From: Xiphophorus maculatus
Taxonomy: Eukaryota; Chordata; Actinopteri; Cyprinodontiformes; Poeciliidae
Length of the DNA: 64,000 nucleotides
Assembly (NCBI RefSeq): GCF_002775205.1
Contig: NC_036450.1
Span: forward strand, 20,338,479-20,402,478
Reading direction: 5' to 3'
The notes under the pieces were generated by a model. It was given only the letters and a program-made list of their open reading frames with translations. It made no database searches and was not told where the DNA came from. Below, piece by piece: positions 39,771 to 50,695 of the stretch (the stretch's first letter is position 1; the number at the start of each line of letters is the position of its first letter). Position numbers and translations under genes: made by a program.

Positions 39771-41905
39771 TATTTTCTGTCTCATTCGTGAAATTTCAAT
39801 ATATATATACAAACATCGATGTTTGTTGGTAGATTTTTCAAAGACTCCTTAGCAGTTAGCTGTACATTGCACATAATTAACACCAACACTTCCTCCAGTG
39901 GTACCTGTACTACAGTTTGTTGACTAAGGTGTTAGGATGATCGGTGTGTGAGTGCAGTGCTGTCTGTGCGTGTAAGAGCTGCAGCCGGGAAGCATACGAC
40001 AACCCATAATCTAAACTTCTCCCCCAACAATTCGATCAAGTCATCTTGGCCGCACTTCTGCCGAGGCAGAGCAGAAAGGACAGGCTTTGATTAGAAACTC
40101 ACATCATTTTTTTATGGCTTTTGCTTATCGAATGACTAAAAAAAAGAAAAGACAGCGGCAGCTGCTGAATCGATACAATGCTCCGGTTGTTGCCCGAGAT
40201 TCTCTTCCAGACCGCCTCCTAATGAGTCAGCCCAACTGTGCTTGCAGTGTTGAGCAGCGGGTCGCTCAGCATCGATAACACACATGAGCAATCTACGGCA
40301 GCACACCCTCACGCTGGACAATTCCTTATCACCATGTTCCACCAGCCAACCTATTCATTCCACACAAAAGTGTTCTTTCCTCCGTCCGCCCCTCTTCAGT
40401 GTGCCGTATTCATATTCCGTCCTTCTGCTTTGCTTCGTTCCTGACTTTACCTGTTCTGCTTCTATTACAGATCAAAGAATAAATAATAAAAAGGACCTCG
40501 CCCTGCTCTGGATCACAGACAGTAGAAACAGTCGCCGCTAATTGCTCACAACAATTAGAAACTATAAACTGAGTGGGAGTCTGACTAATAAACCAAGCTG
40601 GAGAGAGAGAGAGCGAGAGAATACTGCAATAAGAAGCGATGAACACTGGAATAAACCCAGAGCTTTCAAACCACAGAGGTTGAAGAGGTTGGGAAAGAAA
40701 TTAAATGAGGCGTTTGCAGGTTTTAGAGGGTGACTCAGAAATAGGATAAATAGGAGCAGAGGCAGTTGGTTGGTTGGCTGGGCTCTACATAAAAGATTGC
40801 CCTCAGCATGCTTATAGCTGCCCTTTTTAATGGTGTTTTTGCATTTCCATACTGCAGCTTTCAAACTATATAAACACACACATCCACACGCATGCATTCT
40901 AACTGTGATGTGCGATGGACAGCACGTCAGTGACTATTGATTTTCACCCTGTTTTTATCTCTCGATAACCTTGCGTCTGTACTACTTGAGATTTTTTCTC
41001 GTATTAAACAATTCTTATTGCACAACTAGAAATTTTTTGTATGAACATGTTTTTTTTATTATTACTCTCTCCACAGTATGTCGTTAATAATTGTAACTCT
41101 GGCCATGAACTCACCTGGAGTTTTCTTTTTGTTTTTTCAGTCATTTGGATTCCTCTCCAGACAAAATGGTTCATGTGTTTGCTTTAAATGCAAACCTCAT
41201 CCGTCACTCCAGCTGTTGTTTTTAATCAATAGAAGTAATCTTTGTGCATTTTCAGGGAAAAGATTTGGATGCCTTCTTTTTCTTCTTTTTTTTTCTTTAA
41301 ATCTAACCTCCTATTCAGACATGCACACACAGCTTCCATTAAGTCTGCACTGTTCGCCCTCCACGTTATTGCCTCCAGGCACTCTAACTTGGAGTCTGGA
41401 CTTATTATGCCTCTCCCTCGCTGAATTTTGGTGCACTCAGCTTGTGAATTGAGAGGGAATGAGCTCATTCTACCTGTGTCAGCACCAGGAATGGTTATGC
41501 TGCAGACGCTTCGGTGAGGAAAGCGTAATGAGGAAGCACCGGAGGTGGACCCTGCTCTGAGGATAGGTTTCTTCCTCTCACCCAATCAAGGCTGAGATGA
41601 TTTCAGGCTCGCACTGCTGCGGGTGAACATATTTATGGAAATGTTTCAACTCCTTTTCTGGAAGAGCCCTCAAGGCTCTTTGTCCTCTCTCAAACTCAAT
41701 CAAAATCCTCAACTTCTCTCCTCTTATCTCATTCCTTATTTTTGCTCGTGCGAAGCATGTAGCCTCACAGAATAGTGATATCCCTTTGAAAGATTACAAC
41801 AGCAGACTTCAATATGTGTGCCTTTAATTTCTTGTGAGAGAGAAAAACTGGAGCACAATTGTAAAGTGGAAAAACTAAAAAGTAAATCTAGTCGTATCTG
41901 TCAAT
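39771..41905. other. non-coding; balanced blocks
   Basis: No exon recognised. The stretches 39960-40760 and 41190-41700 are repeat-poor and of balanced composition. Several open frames overlap on both strands without recognisable domains. Confidence 0.3.
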
Positions 41906-41909
41906 CCTT

Positions 41910-42720
41910 TGTAGTACAACTTCTAGAAGTTACAAAATAAAGTCTTTTGGAGATTGTTTATCCCAGCTTTGCACATGTAGAGATTCAATTTCATATATTT
42001 TTTTTCTCAATTCTTTCCAAACCCCAGCTCAATCAGATTGGACGTAGAGCATCTGTATCCACCTGTTTTTCAAATCTTGCAACATATTCTCATTGGATTT
42101 GGGTTTGGACTTTGACTGGGATATTGTAAAACCTAAACAAGCTTGAATCCTTTGACCTTGCTGTATGTTTAGATCCACCGCCCTGCTAGAAGATGAACCT
42201 CTTCAATCTCAAATCGTTTGCTGCCGTCTTCCAGGATTCCCCAGATTTCAGTATGACTAAAAAGCTCCACTTAACTTTTAAGTCATTTCTTATTTTGTTA
42301 TGAAACACATCTAAAAACAACTTGTGTCGTAAAAAAGACGGAAAAATACATGAGAAGAATATTTAAATGCTGATAGGAACTACGCAAGCACAGTCACAGC
42401 GACCAGTCTGTCCCCACATCATGATGCTCCCACCACCTTGTTTCAAAGAGTGCATGGTGTGTTCAGGGTCATGTGCATTTTTAAGCCACAGTTAAACCGT
42501 TTTGCACCAGCTGCTTTGAGAACTTGTAGATGTAAAGAATGTTCCTTTGACTTCTTTCCCTGCTTGAGGCGATTCTAATTTTAGACAGTAGATGGTCTGC
42601 AGGATTAATCTTCCTGTTTTCAACAACTGATAGCACCAGAGGAGTCTGTAGAGGAAATACATTCTTAATGCAGCTCTAACCACAAAGTTTGGCCTCAAAA
42701 TTGTTACTTTTTAGTTGTTT
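41910..42720 (-). mobile_element. Tc1-like relic, most complete copy
   Basis: The antisense strand gives the transposase from C- to N-terminus in order: 'CAGCTTTGCACATGTAGAGA' (41966), 'CAATCAGATTGGACGTAGAG' (42030), 'TTTGGGTTTGGACTTTGACT' (42098), 'GCTGTATGTTTAGATCCACC' (42160), 'CATCATGATGCTCCCACCAC' (42417) and 'GTGTTCAGGGTCATGTG' (42459). It spans about 800 bp with insertions and stops. It shows best which family dominates this window. Confidence 0.8.
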
Positions 42721-44840
42721 TTACAAGTCTACTAAACAGCTGGTGGTAATTATTCCCTGGTGTCTCTTTTGAGCCGTGCATATGTTTTTAAAAGATGCTT
42801 TCTGACTCTGTCGTTTTGCATCCTGTTAGTGAGTGTTATCCGTGCGACCACTGTTGCCAAAATGGGGACCGGCTGAAACGGAGGATTACACCCTGGACAC
42901 TGTTTATTATGTTTTTGTCTTTGATCATTTCCTGATTTGTATTTGTGAATACTTTGAAAACCTGTGCTACTGTCCTTCTGCTTCACAATTGCGCGCCGTT
43001 GTTCTGTCACTTCAAAACCAAAAAGATGACATCAAAGTGTGACGTGATAAAATACAATAAAAGTTGAGAGGTCATCAGTGCGTTTGAATTGCTTTGTAGC
43101 GTACTTATTTAATTGCCAGATTGGATCTTGCACTTATGGCTCCAAACAAAGAAACCATCTGCTTTTGCAGTCATCTGAGGAGAAAGCAATCTGACAGTTT
43201 TGTGTCTGGGAAAAACAAACAAAAAAAAAACCTCTTTGTTTGCTAAGGAGGCAAAAAAAACCACAACTATTAAGCAAAAAAGAAGAAAAAGAAGAAAGGG
43301 GAGATGATGACATTACGGTGGCCATCGTACCGTTAAGAAGGGAGAGGTTTTGTTATCTGAGCAAATTTAGCCAAAGACGTCTCAGTGCTGTTTTTATCTT
43401 CTTCTTCTTCTTCTCCATCTTTTCCCAGCTGCCTGTCAGAATTGTGGCCGAGCTACATACACTTCGGTGTCTTTTAGCCACTTTGGGATCTCTGTGGTGG
43501 CTCGCAGCAGATGCTCGACAGCCAAAGGAATCGGCCATGACGGATGGATGTGTCTGTCCGAGAGGATGGAGGGGTCACCGTGGGTCTCTGCAGTGATGTA
43601 GACACTTCCCTCCTCGGCCCCCGTGACGTTTTTAATTAACCTCTTTGGGAGAATCCGTCTTGGTAATCACAGCCTTGAAAGTCCCAGTAAAAGGAATTGT
43701 CTGACCTTTTCTTCTGTCCAGTTTATTACTTTACCTTTTTTCTACCTTACATTCAACGACACTACCACACAATGCAGAAGACAACAGAGACAGTAGTCCT
43801 TCTGAACTCCCATTTTCTCTCTTTCTTTTCCTTTTCTCTTTCAGGAGTTTGCTCACCTCACTGAAGGTTTTTGCCTGGTCCCCTCTATTCCTCTAAATCC
43901 TCCCCCGCTGGAATTTTTTTTACTTCGCGGAAAATAAAAAACAAGTTTATTGATCCCGCCAAGAGGCGATCACGGTTTAATGGCAATTAGACGAGGTAAA
44001 ACTTATGATAGTCCTCCGTGTCTCGTCTCAGTTCTCATTTTCTCCTCCTGCGCTAATAGACCTTGTGGCCTCATTATACGGAAGCTGACAAGAAGCATGG
44101 ACATAAATAAAAATAATCTTATTTTTCACTTTAGACTTCTGAGGGACAAACAGGCCTCAGTACTCCTCAGGGAGAGCCAACTCCTCAGTGTGATGTCCCA
44201 GAACAAGCAGATCAAACGCCTCTCCTCTCGGCTTTCTTCCTATCACTCTATTTTGGTTGCCTTCTTTCATGTTGGGGAGCAGTGGCTTAAGTGGCTCTTT
44301 TTTGGGGGGGAGAGCTCACTGATGGGCTCTCAAATAAAGCCTGCGAAAGCCGGGGAAATAAATTGGTTCATTCTCAGGCTGGGATTTCAGTGGCTCCCCC
44401 CACTGTCTGCTTACAGACGGTGTTAGAGCAGTTGCATCATTTCAGTTTATAGGAGTTTTACACATGTTTTATGAACACTCAGTGGATTGAACAGATGGGG
44501 TTAAAGATTGATCCATGAGGCCACAGCTCCCCCATGTGGACAACTTGTGCACGACAACGTTTTGATCATGCAAACCTTTGTAGATCTGAAATTGTCTTCC
44601 ACCATTATCAGTCTGTTTTGTCATATTGTAACAATAAAGTCAGTACTTAAAAGAATAAAATACAAACGCTTTGTTTGTTCAACCCCTGATTGTTTACTTT
44701 AGATTTTGTATGTAGAAGTTTCAGTGTTTGGTAAGTACTACATGCAATTGAAGGTGATCTGCTATGACGAGACCAAAGTTAAAGCTTTTGTCTTTCAGAC
44801 CCAGAATTTACCTAAATGAATATATACACACCCATTCTGT
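42721..44840. other. non-coding; balanced block 43930-44430
   Basis: No exon recognised. The 158-codon open frame at 43950-44426 lies in a repeat-free, balanced stretch, but has no domain and no clear splice sites. The block is a candidate conserved non-coding element. Poly-A (43218-43228) and a CTT run near 43400 are simple tracts. Confidence 0.3.
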
Positions 44841-44960
44841 CCTGGAAATGCCTTGGAACTCCCCAAAATGAGATGGAGTGTCACTGGGTTACAGGATGTC
44901 TAGTTCTCCTCTTGTGCCTGTTAACCCAGTAACCTATTCTTGGATAGATGGATGAATGCA
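44841..44960 (+). mobile_element. 3' end of a LINE
   Basis: 'CTGGAAATGCCTTGGAACTC' then 'GATGGAGTGTCACTGGG' and a closing 'TGGATAGATGGATGAATG' is the typical fish LINE 3' tail. In that pattern a 'GGAACGCCT'-like word leads to a terminal GATG-rich repeat. The copy is short, diverged and 5'-truncated, as is usual for LINEs. The clade is not resolved. Confidence 0.6.
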
Positions 44961-46080
44961 TGAACAAATAGGGTGACTGATGATAGCTTGAGGTGCTAAT
45001 ACATGTTGAAGGCATTTACAGTTGCCTTCCAACTTCGCGTGGAGTTTGGATGAAAGTTGTAAGTATCCTGTTGGATTTGTAAGTTCCAAGCAGTGCAGAA
45101 TGTGTGAATAGAGAATTATATGGCTTAAGTACTTCTAAGTTTGTACAGGTATATACATATATCTGGTTTTACTGTCTCTGCCAACATCGGCATGTATCTA
45201 TTAACTTTGGCCTCTAGGACAATTGGCAGGAATGTTTCTGCTGCGTAGACGTAAGTGTTTAGTTGTTGAGAGAAATTGTCCCTTTCTTGGGGGACAAGAA
45301 AGGGACAGTGGCCCTGGGTCAACCACTGCAAGTGGGTGCCATCTATTAGTAGCGAGGTATTTTTTTCCGCCAGACATGCATTGAGAGCAGACAGCTTTTT
45401 TTTCTTTTTTTTTTCAGCAGAGCCTCCTACAGACACTCTATCTCAGATATCTGTGATATTTACTGGTTCTAGTTCTGGGAAATTGCTTGCGCTTCTTCCA
45501 TATTCCTCATCAGGCAGGTAACCAGAGTGGTGAGTCATTGTCTGGCAGTCTCTAAACTCTTGGGTACAGACAAGGTTATTCTACATTGTAGCATTGTGTT
45601 GGTCTAACAGCTGACAGATTTTGCTCTGCGTTCAGTTATAGTCAACTAGTACAGCAAAGTAAAATACTGTAAAAGAAATATTGAAAGAAAGAAGGCTGAT
45701 ACTACAACACTGTGATATAATACAGTACATTTTGGGGTTTCTTTAATGCTTTGGTAGGTTTACAATTTTGTACTGGAGCTACAGAATGTGATTTTTCTAC
45801 TATAAAAATATTACATTAAAACCCTTTTTTTCTGTATTAAAACAATAATGGAGCATCTACTTTAAATATGTTTCTTATACTTTTGTAGCTAAATAATGGG
45901 TTTCCTGTGATTCATTTTGCAGTATGATAAACTGTAGGTGCCTACAGGCTAGCTGAGCTTTTCTAGTAGTATATTATTACTAGTAGTATGTAATTGCTAT
46001 AATATTATACTATTGTTTAATATAATTATTTGTATGATTATACAACATAATATTCAGTTCTGGTCTGGATACATTACATG
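44961..46080. other. non-coding; perfect hairpin 45277-45307
   Basis: No gene recognised. TGTCCCTTTCTTG at 45277-45289 pairs exactly with 45295-45307 around a 5-base loop. A minus-strand 103-codon open frame covers 45125-45436 but has no recognisable domain; it may be part of an unnamed mobile element. Around 45960-46080 are short TAGTAGTAT and ATTATA repeats. Confidence 0.35.
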
Positions 46081-46124
46081 TTGTTATTATTATTATAATT
46101 ATTATAATTATTATTATTATTTAA
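46081..46124. repeat. interrupted (ATT)n microsatellite
   Basis: TTA/ATT units with ATAATT interruptions; read in reverse they give a poly-asparagine string. Confidence 0.85.
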
Positions 46125-46330
46125 TTCATGATATGCAGCTCTTGTAAAACCTTTGTACTTCACGCAGAAATTATAGAATGAACGACATTTTACAGCCATC
46201 ACAAACAAGTCTGCAGGCAGAGAACTATTAGTCATAAACACACCAAAGCCATTATAATCAAGGCTATCACTCGTTTTATAGGCAATCTGCAATATTGTTG
46301 GCCTGCACTACTGTTACAGGAAGTGTGCCG

Positions 46331-46604
46331 CCAACCAATATGTGGGATATTTATTAACGCTTTAGTCGTTGTTCTGGCGGTTCGGCACACTACCGGGGTC
46401 ACCACGGAAAACGAACAAACAAACCGACAGAACACCTTCACTATGGTAACTACCTGTCATTCAGCGCTGTGTCGGAAGACTTTTGCTGCAGTTACGATGG
46501 AGTTGGTGCTTTGGTGGTGGCACAGAGTGCCTCGGCTACAGCGTTGGCACAGACGGGCTTTTCTGAACCGCACAGCCCGCTTGATGGTGATGGAGGCAAC
46601 TTTG
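46331..46604 (+). other. CpG-rich exon-like patch with splice donor
   Basis: This patch has roughly 17 CpG dinucleotides in under 280 bp, while its neighbourhood has few. A CCAAT box lies at 46335-46339. An ATG at 46443 opens a frame of exactly 54 codons to a good splice donor (TTTG|GTAAGA, exon end 46604). A second frame is open from a possible acceptor (CATTCAG|C at 46464) to the same donor and would read SEDFCCSYDGVGALVVAQ. Neither peptide belongs to a family I know, and no downstream exon was found. It could be the first exon of an unrecognised transcript, an internal exon, or unique CpG-rich regulatory DNA. Confidence 0.3.
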
Positions 46605-47076
46605 GTAAGAGGACTGATAGGTGTGCAGAGAGAGAGAAGTTATTCTCTCAAGCTCCGACTTAGTCTGTAACTTCTACAGTTATGTAGGAAGCTGAAACTG
46701 GTTCACGATTACAGCTCCCGATTTGAAAGGGCTACTCCACCTAAATTTTCACTACTTTAATCTGCTCTGGCTTAAAAATACACCTGAATTCTTCAAAACT
46801 TGACTAGAGTATTCTACACTGATAGCAAAATATTTAAATCCCAGTCTGTGATTTCTGAAACCTTTATTTGATTTGTAAAAGTTCAATAAACGGTGATTTC
46901 ATCACTTTTTTTTTTTTTTTTTTTTTGCATCTGCACAGCAGTAGAATTGGTGTATACCTCAAAAAATACAATGCTCTGCGATTTATGAAACCTTTATTTG
47001 ATGTTACTAGTGCTCATAAATGCTTTTGTGTGTTTGAGTACAACAAGGAAAAAGGTGAAACAAAAACGGCTGAAAC
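46605..47076. other. non-coding; short direct repeat
   Basis: The phrase GAAACCTTTATTTGAT occurs at about 46857 and again at about 46987, 130 bp apart, on either side of a poly-T (46908-46926). No gene seen. Confidence 0.5.
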
Positions 47077-47707
47077 TACGGAGCCCCCTAGAGGACATGG
47101 GGATTTTTTTTTTTCTTTTGTGTTGCCTCACAAAACCTTTGCGTTCCCAAGCAATATGCTTACTGTAATATTTTCTGGTCTATTTTGTACACTGTCACGA
47201 ATGTCAATTTAACATTTCAAATATATACACATTTAAAGAGCCTCAGTGAAAACGTGTTTATTTGGTGCAAAACAAATTGATTGAAAATCGATTTATCCTC
47301 TGCATGTTTATGTTTTTTGGGGGGGTGAGGCTGAGATGGAACTGCACATGAAAACGGCCCTTTAATAGCCATTCAGACTATCAACACAAAAGAGCCAGAA
47401 TCCAAACTGTCAGATGTCAAAATATTTTTGGATGTATTTTTTCTTTCTTTCCTACTTATAGAAAGTTTCTGTTTATGTCTTAGGTTTGTGGTGCATTTCT
47501 GTCTATCTATTTCTATCTGGAAAAAAATATAAAACTTCAGATATTTCACAAAGCCATACATGGAAAAACCTTACGAAAACCTCACATAATAGCAGAAAGT
47601 ACGGTGGCCACCGAAGGAAAGGCTTACAGTATTCAGTTATGCCGTATGAAATGATCAGTAACGCAAAAGAAACAAAAATCCTCCATGTCCCCCAAGGGGG
47701 CTCCGTA
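47077..47707. mobile_element. 631-bp foldback element with 6-bp duplication
   Basis: The left end TACGGAGCCCCCTAGAGGAC and the reverse complement of the right end, TACGGAGCCCCCTTGGGGGA, form inverted repeats that continue imperfectly for about 50 bp (ACATGG...ATTTTT...CTTTTG). TGAAAC occurs directly outside both ends (47071-47076 and 47708-47713), a likely 6-bp target duplication. Just inside the left end are two short units, TTGTGTTGCCTCACAA and TTGCGTTCCCAAGCAA, each bounded by TTGNG/CNCAA. It has no coding capacity. A truncated relative begins at 63479. Confidence 0.8.
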
Positions 47708-48639
47708 TGAAACGTTCTTCTTATGCACATCTCACCCTCTCTAGTGGATGATCCTGTCCATTTCCGTGTATCCTGATGTGAGGTCCATCGTGAATGTTCT
47801 TCACGCAACTTTCACAGGAAACCATGGTTCGACATATGATTCTGTCCTTCTCATCAGCTGTCCCAATGAGCAGGCAGCGCAGGATATTGGCAGGTACAGC
47901 AAATTTTACGGGGTTTTTTTTTTGGGGGGGGGGGGGTAATCGTTGGGAGAGATTTACAGTAGAATAGCATTGTGTCAGACTTTATTGCAACGGTTTTTGG
48001 AGATTTAAGCATTTCTGAAAAATTGTGAAAATATTTGTTTCATGTCAGTGGGTTTTAGAAGATTTTTTTTCTGATTAAATCTGTAATTTAGTCAAAGTGA
48101 TGTAACCAATACAAAGTTAATCATCTCAGTCCAACTTTGGAAAAAACAATGTTGAACCACTAACTCAAGAGTTGTATTTATTCCCTTGTTGTTTTTAGAG
48201 AAATTATAGCCACACCGTTCTTTCTCTCAATGTAATAAAGTCACAAAAACTGAAGTTTTTCTGTTTTTTTCACAAAAACTGAAAAAATGTTAAGTCACAA
48301 AAACTGAACATAATGACTTTTCATTATGACTTTAGTGAATCAATAAAGTCTACACTATTGGACTATATTGATTCATTTTCTCAGATTTTTACCAAAAAAA
48401 AAACACAAAATCAAATGGTTAATACAGAAATGTTAGATTATTACCAACTAAATCATTTGGTAGACCATTCACTTCACAGATGCCACAAAAAGGTCATTAC
48501 CAAACAAGCCGGTTGGTTTCTTAGCGCTATATTCAAGCATATTAGCAGAACGTTGAGTTGAAGGAAAATGTGTCAAGAGGCACATAAATATCAACTTTGC
48601 TGACATTTACTGTATCGCTTCCAGTCAGTTTTGATTCAA
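47708..48639. other. non-coding, nothing firm
   Basis: A G-homopolymer run (47926-47937) and three nearby 'CACAAAAACTGAA' phrases (48242-48308) were seen; no gene recognised. Confidence 0.4.
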
Positions 48640-48839
48640 AGGTCATGGCATTTGTGTTGATCCATTGTGTTTTTCAGCCAGTTTCCTACCAGAAAACTAG
48701 GAGGTTTAGTTAGGTGCCGGTTTAATTAACCAATTGAATTTTGCGGCAGCTTCCACTGCCAAAAGTACCAGTTCCTGCTTTATGGACTTTGGTATCAATG
48801 AGCTTGATGTTCCAGCAAAGTCACCAGATCTCAACTCCT
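48640..48839 (+). mobile_element. Tc1-like relic, left half (split by MITE)
   Basis: 'TGTTGATCCATTGTGTTTTT' near 48656, 'CACTGCCAAAAGTACCAG' near 48753 and 'AGTCACCAGATCTCAACTCC' near 48819 follow a Tc1 transposase in sense. The last reads as the S-P-D-L-N motif that precedes the final catalytic residue. The copy is interrupted exactly there by the element at 48840-49359 and resumes after it. Confidence 0.75.
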
Positions 48840-49359
48840 GGTAACACTTTATTGGACAGTTAGTGAATAAGACTGTCATGACACTGTCATAACGATCACA
48901 TAACACCTATCATGAACATGAGTAAGTCTTCTTGAATATTTATGACAGTTGTCATAAAGTGTCATTCGGTAAATCATGACACTTTTAGTACAAAGTTGAC
49001 ATTATTCAAAATGTCTTTGTTATGACAACTTGACATTAACCAAGAAATCATGATCTGACATAAATTTGTTACAAAAGTATTACTGATTAAACTTTAAAAA
49101 TTATGTAACTTTATGTTATTAAAGACAAAGTTTAATCAGTTTAATTATGATTTCTCGGTTAATGTCAAGTTGTCATAACAAAGGCATTTTGAATAATGTC
49201 AACTTTGTATTAAGAGTGTGACGATTTACCGAATGACACTTTATGACAACAGTCATAAATATTCATGAAGACTTACTCATGTTCATAACAGGTGTTATGT
49301 GATGTTTATGACGGTGTCATGACAGTCTTATTCACAACCCATCAAACAAAGTGTTAACC
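48840..49359. mobile_element. 520-bp palindromic MITE nested in Tc1 relic
   Basis: It starts GGTAACACTTTATTGG and ends with the inverted partner CAAAGTGTTAACC. The two arms, about 48840-49096 and 49127-49359, are close reverse complements along almost their whole length, leaving a loop of about 30 bases. AACTCCT stands directly outside both ends (48833-48839 and 49360-49366), a 7-bp duplication (8 bp if a shared C is counted), which suits the hAT superfamily. There is no coding capacity. Transcribed, it would form one long hairpin. Confidence 0.85.
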
Positions 49360-49540
49360 AACTCCTTAAAGAATCCAAAGAGTGTGGAGATGGGAATAAC
49401 TTTTGAGCTGAAGTTCACTATTACAGCAACTCCACAGCAGGGCAACAAACTGATTATCTCATTGTCATGCTGCCTTGATGCAGTTATTTCTGCCAAAAGA
49501 CTTATGACAAAGAACTGAGTACATAAACTCAGACTGAGTC
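49360..49540 (+). mobile_element. Tc1-like relic, right half (split by MITE)
   Basis: Directly after the MITE the text continues as 'AGAATCCAAAGAGTGTGGAG', then 'AGCAACTCCACAGCAGGGCA' (49434), 'TTGATGCAGTTATTTCTGCC' and 'AAGAACTGAGTACATAAACT'. This is the C-terminus, stop region and 3' flank of the same Tc1 gene as 48640-48839. Stop codons and shifts make it non-functional. Confidence 0.75.
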
Positions 49541-50049
49541 AAACAGAACAGCTGTGTCTTTATCAGTTTAAATATGGTTGTAAAGAAAAAAAAATCTGCT
49601 GGATTATATCTTTAAAATTGAGGTGCATTTGATTTTTATACTTTCTTTTTACCTCTCTTTATATCAGCCAACTGTTTTTCTCTGCCTTTTTTCTTTATCA
49701 GATCTGTAATGGAAAAAAACCTGGCAGCCAGAGTGAACATTCTCCCCGGGAACACAGCAATGTAAATCCCACACGAGCCGGAGGAAACAATGTTCCCTTC
49801 TTTCTTGCACACAATCACTAAAGTTCTAATTGGTTTTCCCCATGAGTAAGCTCTTAACTCCCCAATGTGGTCATGCATGCATTTCCATGGATAAATTAAC
49901 ATTCCTGTTTATGGGTAACTACAAAAAGAAAGGAAGTCTAAAAAAAGCTGAAGACTGTGTTTTAGTTATTAACTCAACATAGGTTTTCCATAGAACCAGA
50001 GAACACATGTACCATGCTTTCAGAAAAACAGGCTTCGACTGAAATAAAC
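49541..50049. other. non-coding, nothing recognised
   Basis: No exon or repeat family was recognised. The open frame on the - strand at 49636-49902 has no known domain. Confidence 0.4.
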
Positions 50050-50275
50050 GCTATGTACAGGTGAAATCAGATATTTACATGCATACATTTTTTCTTCACT
50101 GTCTGAAGTTAAATTAGGCCAAACTTCCCCCGTTTGAGATTAGTTGGAATTAGCAAATTTATTCCTATTTGACAAATGTCAGAAAGTGTATCGAGAACAT
50201 TTTTAGAGTTTTCTTTTGTAACTGTCTTTGAATTCAGAAGTTTCCATACAATTGGTCAGAAATCTGGGATATTTG
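50050..50275 (-). mobile_element. terminal part of a Sleeping-Beauty-type Tc1 relic
   Basis: 'GTGAAATCAGATATTTACAT' near 50061 and 'AGAAGTTTCCATACAATTGG' near 50237 resemble the outer and inner repeated motifs ('GAAGTTTACATACA') of a salmonid-type Tc1 terminal region, spaced about 180 bp apart as in an IR/DR end. The strand is tentative. Confidence 0.5.
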
Positions 50276-50360
50276 TCTTTTAAGCTGGAAGACTTTGATC
50301 ACACCCTTTGGGTGCAAGTAAGTCAGCTTTTGAAATAAAGTCACTGGATGTTTGTAACCC

Positions 50361-50470
50361 TATATTAAAGGGTTACAAACCCTTTAATATAAAAATTAAT
50401 TAATTTTAATTAATTAAATTAATTAAATTAATTAATTATAAAAAATATAAAAATTAAAATAAAAATAACT
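50361..50470. repeat. hairpin plus AATT-rich simple repeat
   Basis: TATATTAAAGGGTT at 50361-50374 is exactly inverted at 50378-50391 around ACA. The overlapping pair GTAACCC/GGGTTAC (50355-50361 and 50370-50376) gives an alternative fold. A run built of AATT/TTAA words follows to about 50470. Confidence 0.85.
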
Positions 50471-50504
50471 TTGAACACTTCTGATTTTTTTATATAAGCC
50501 TTCT

Positions 50505-50695
50505 TTGCTAGAAGGCCTAGTCAAAGTCCACCCCTAAATCCAGATGTGAATATGTGGTTTGACTTCAAAATTTATCTAATCTGAAGGAACTTCGGTTATT
50601 TCACAAAAAGAAATTGGGGGAGAAAAAATCAGAGATCAGTATGTATAGTATAGATGCAGGGGGATCAGAACAAATGCACACCACACTTTTCAGAT
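50505..50695 (+). mobile_element. Tc1-like C-terminal and 3' flank relic
   Basis: 'AGGCCTAGTCAAAGTCCACC' (50513), reading as a decayed S-Q-S-P-x-L-N-P motif, and 'ACAAATGCACACCACACTTT' (50669) followed by 'TCAGATATTTTAG' match the sense strand of the main Tc1 family in the window. Confidence 0.7.
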
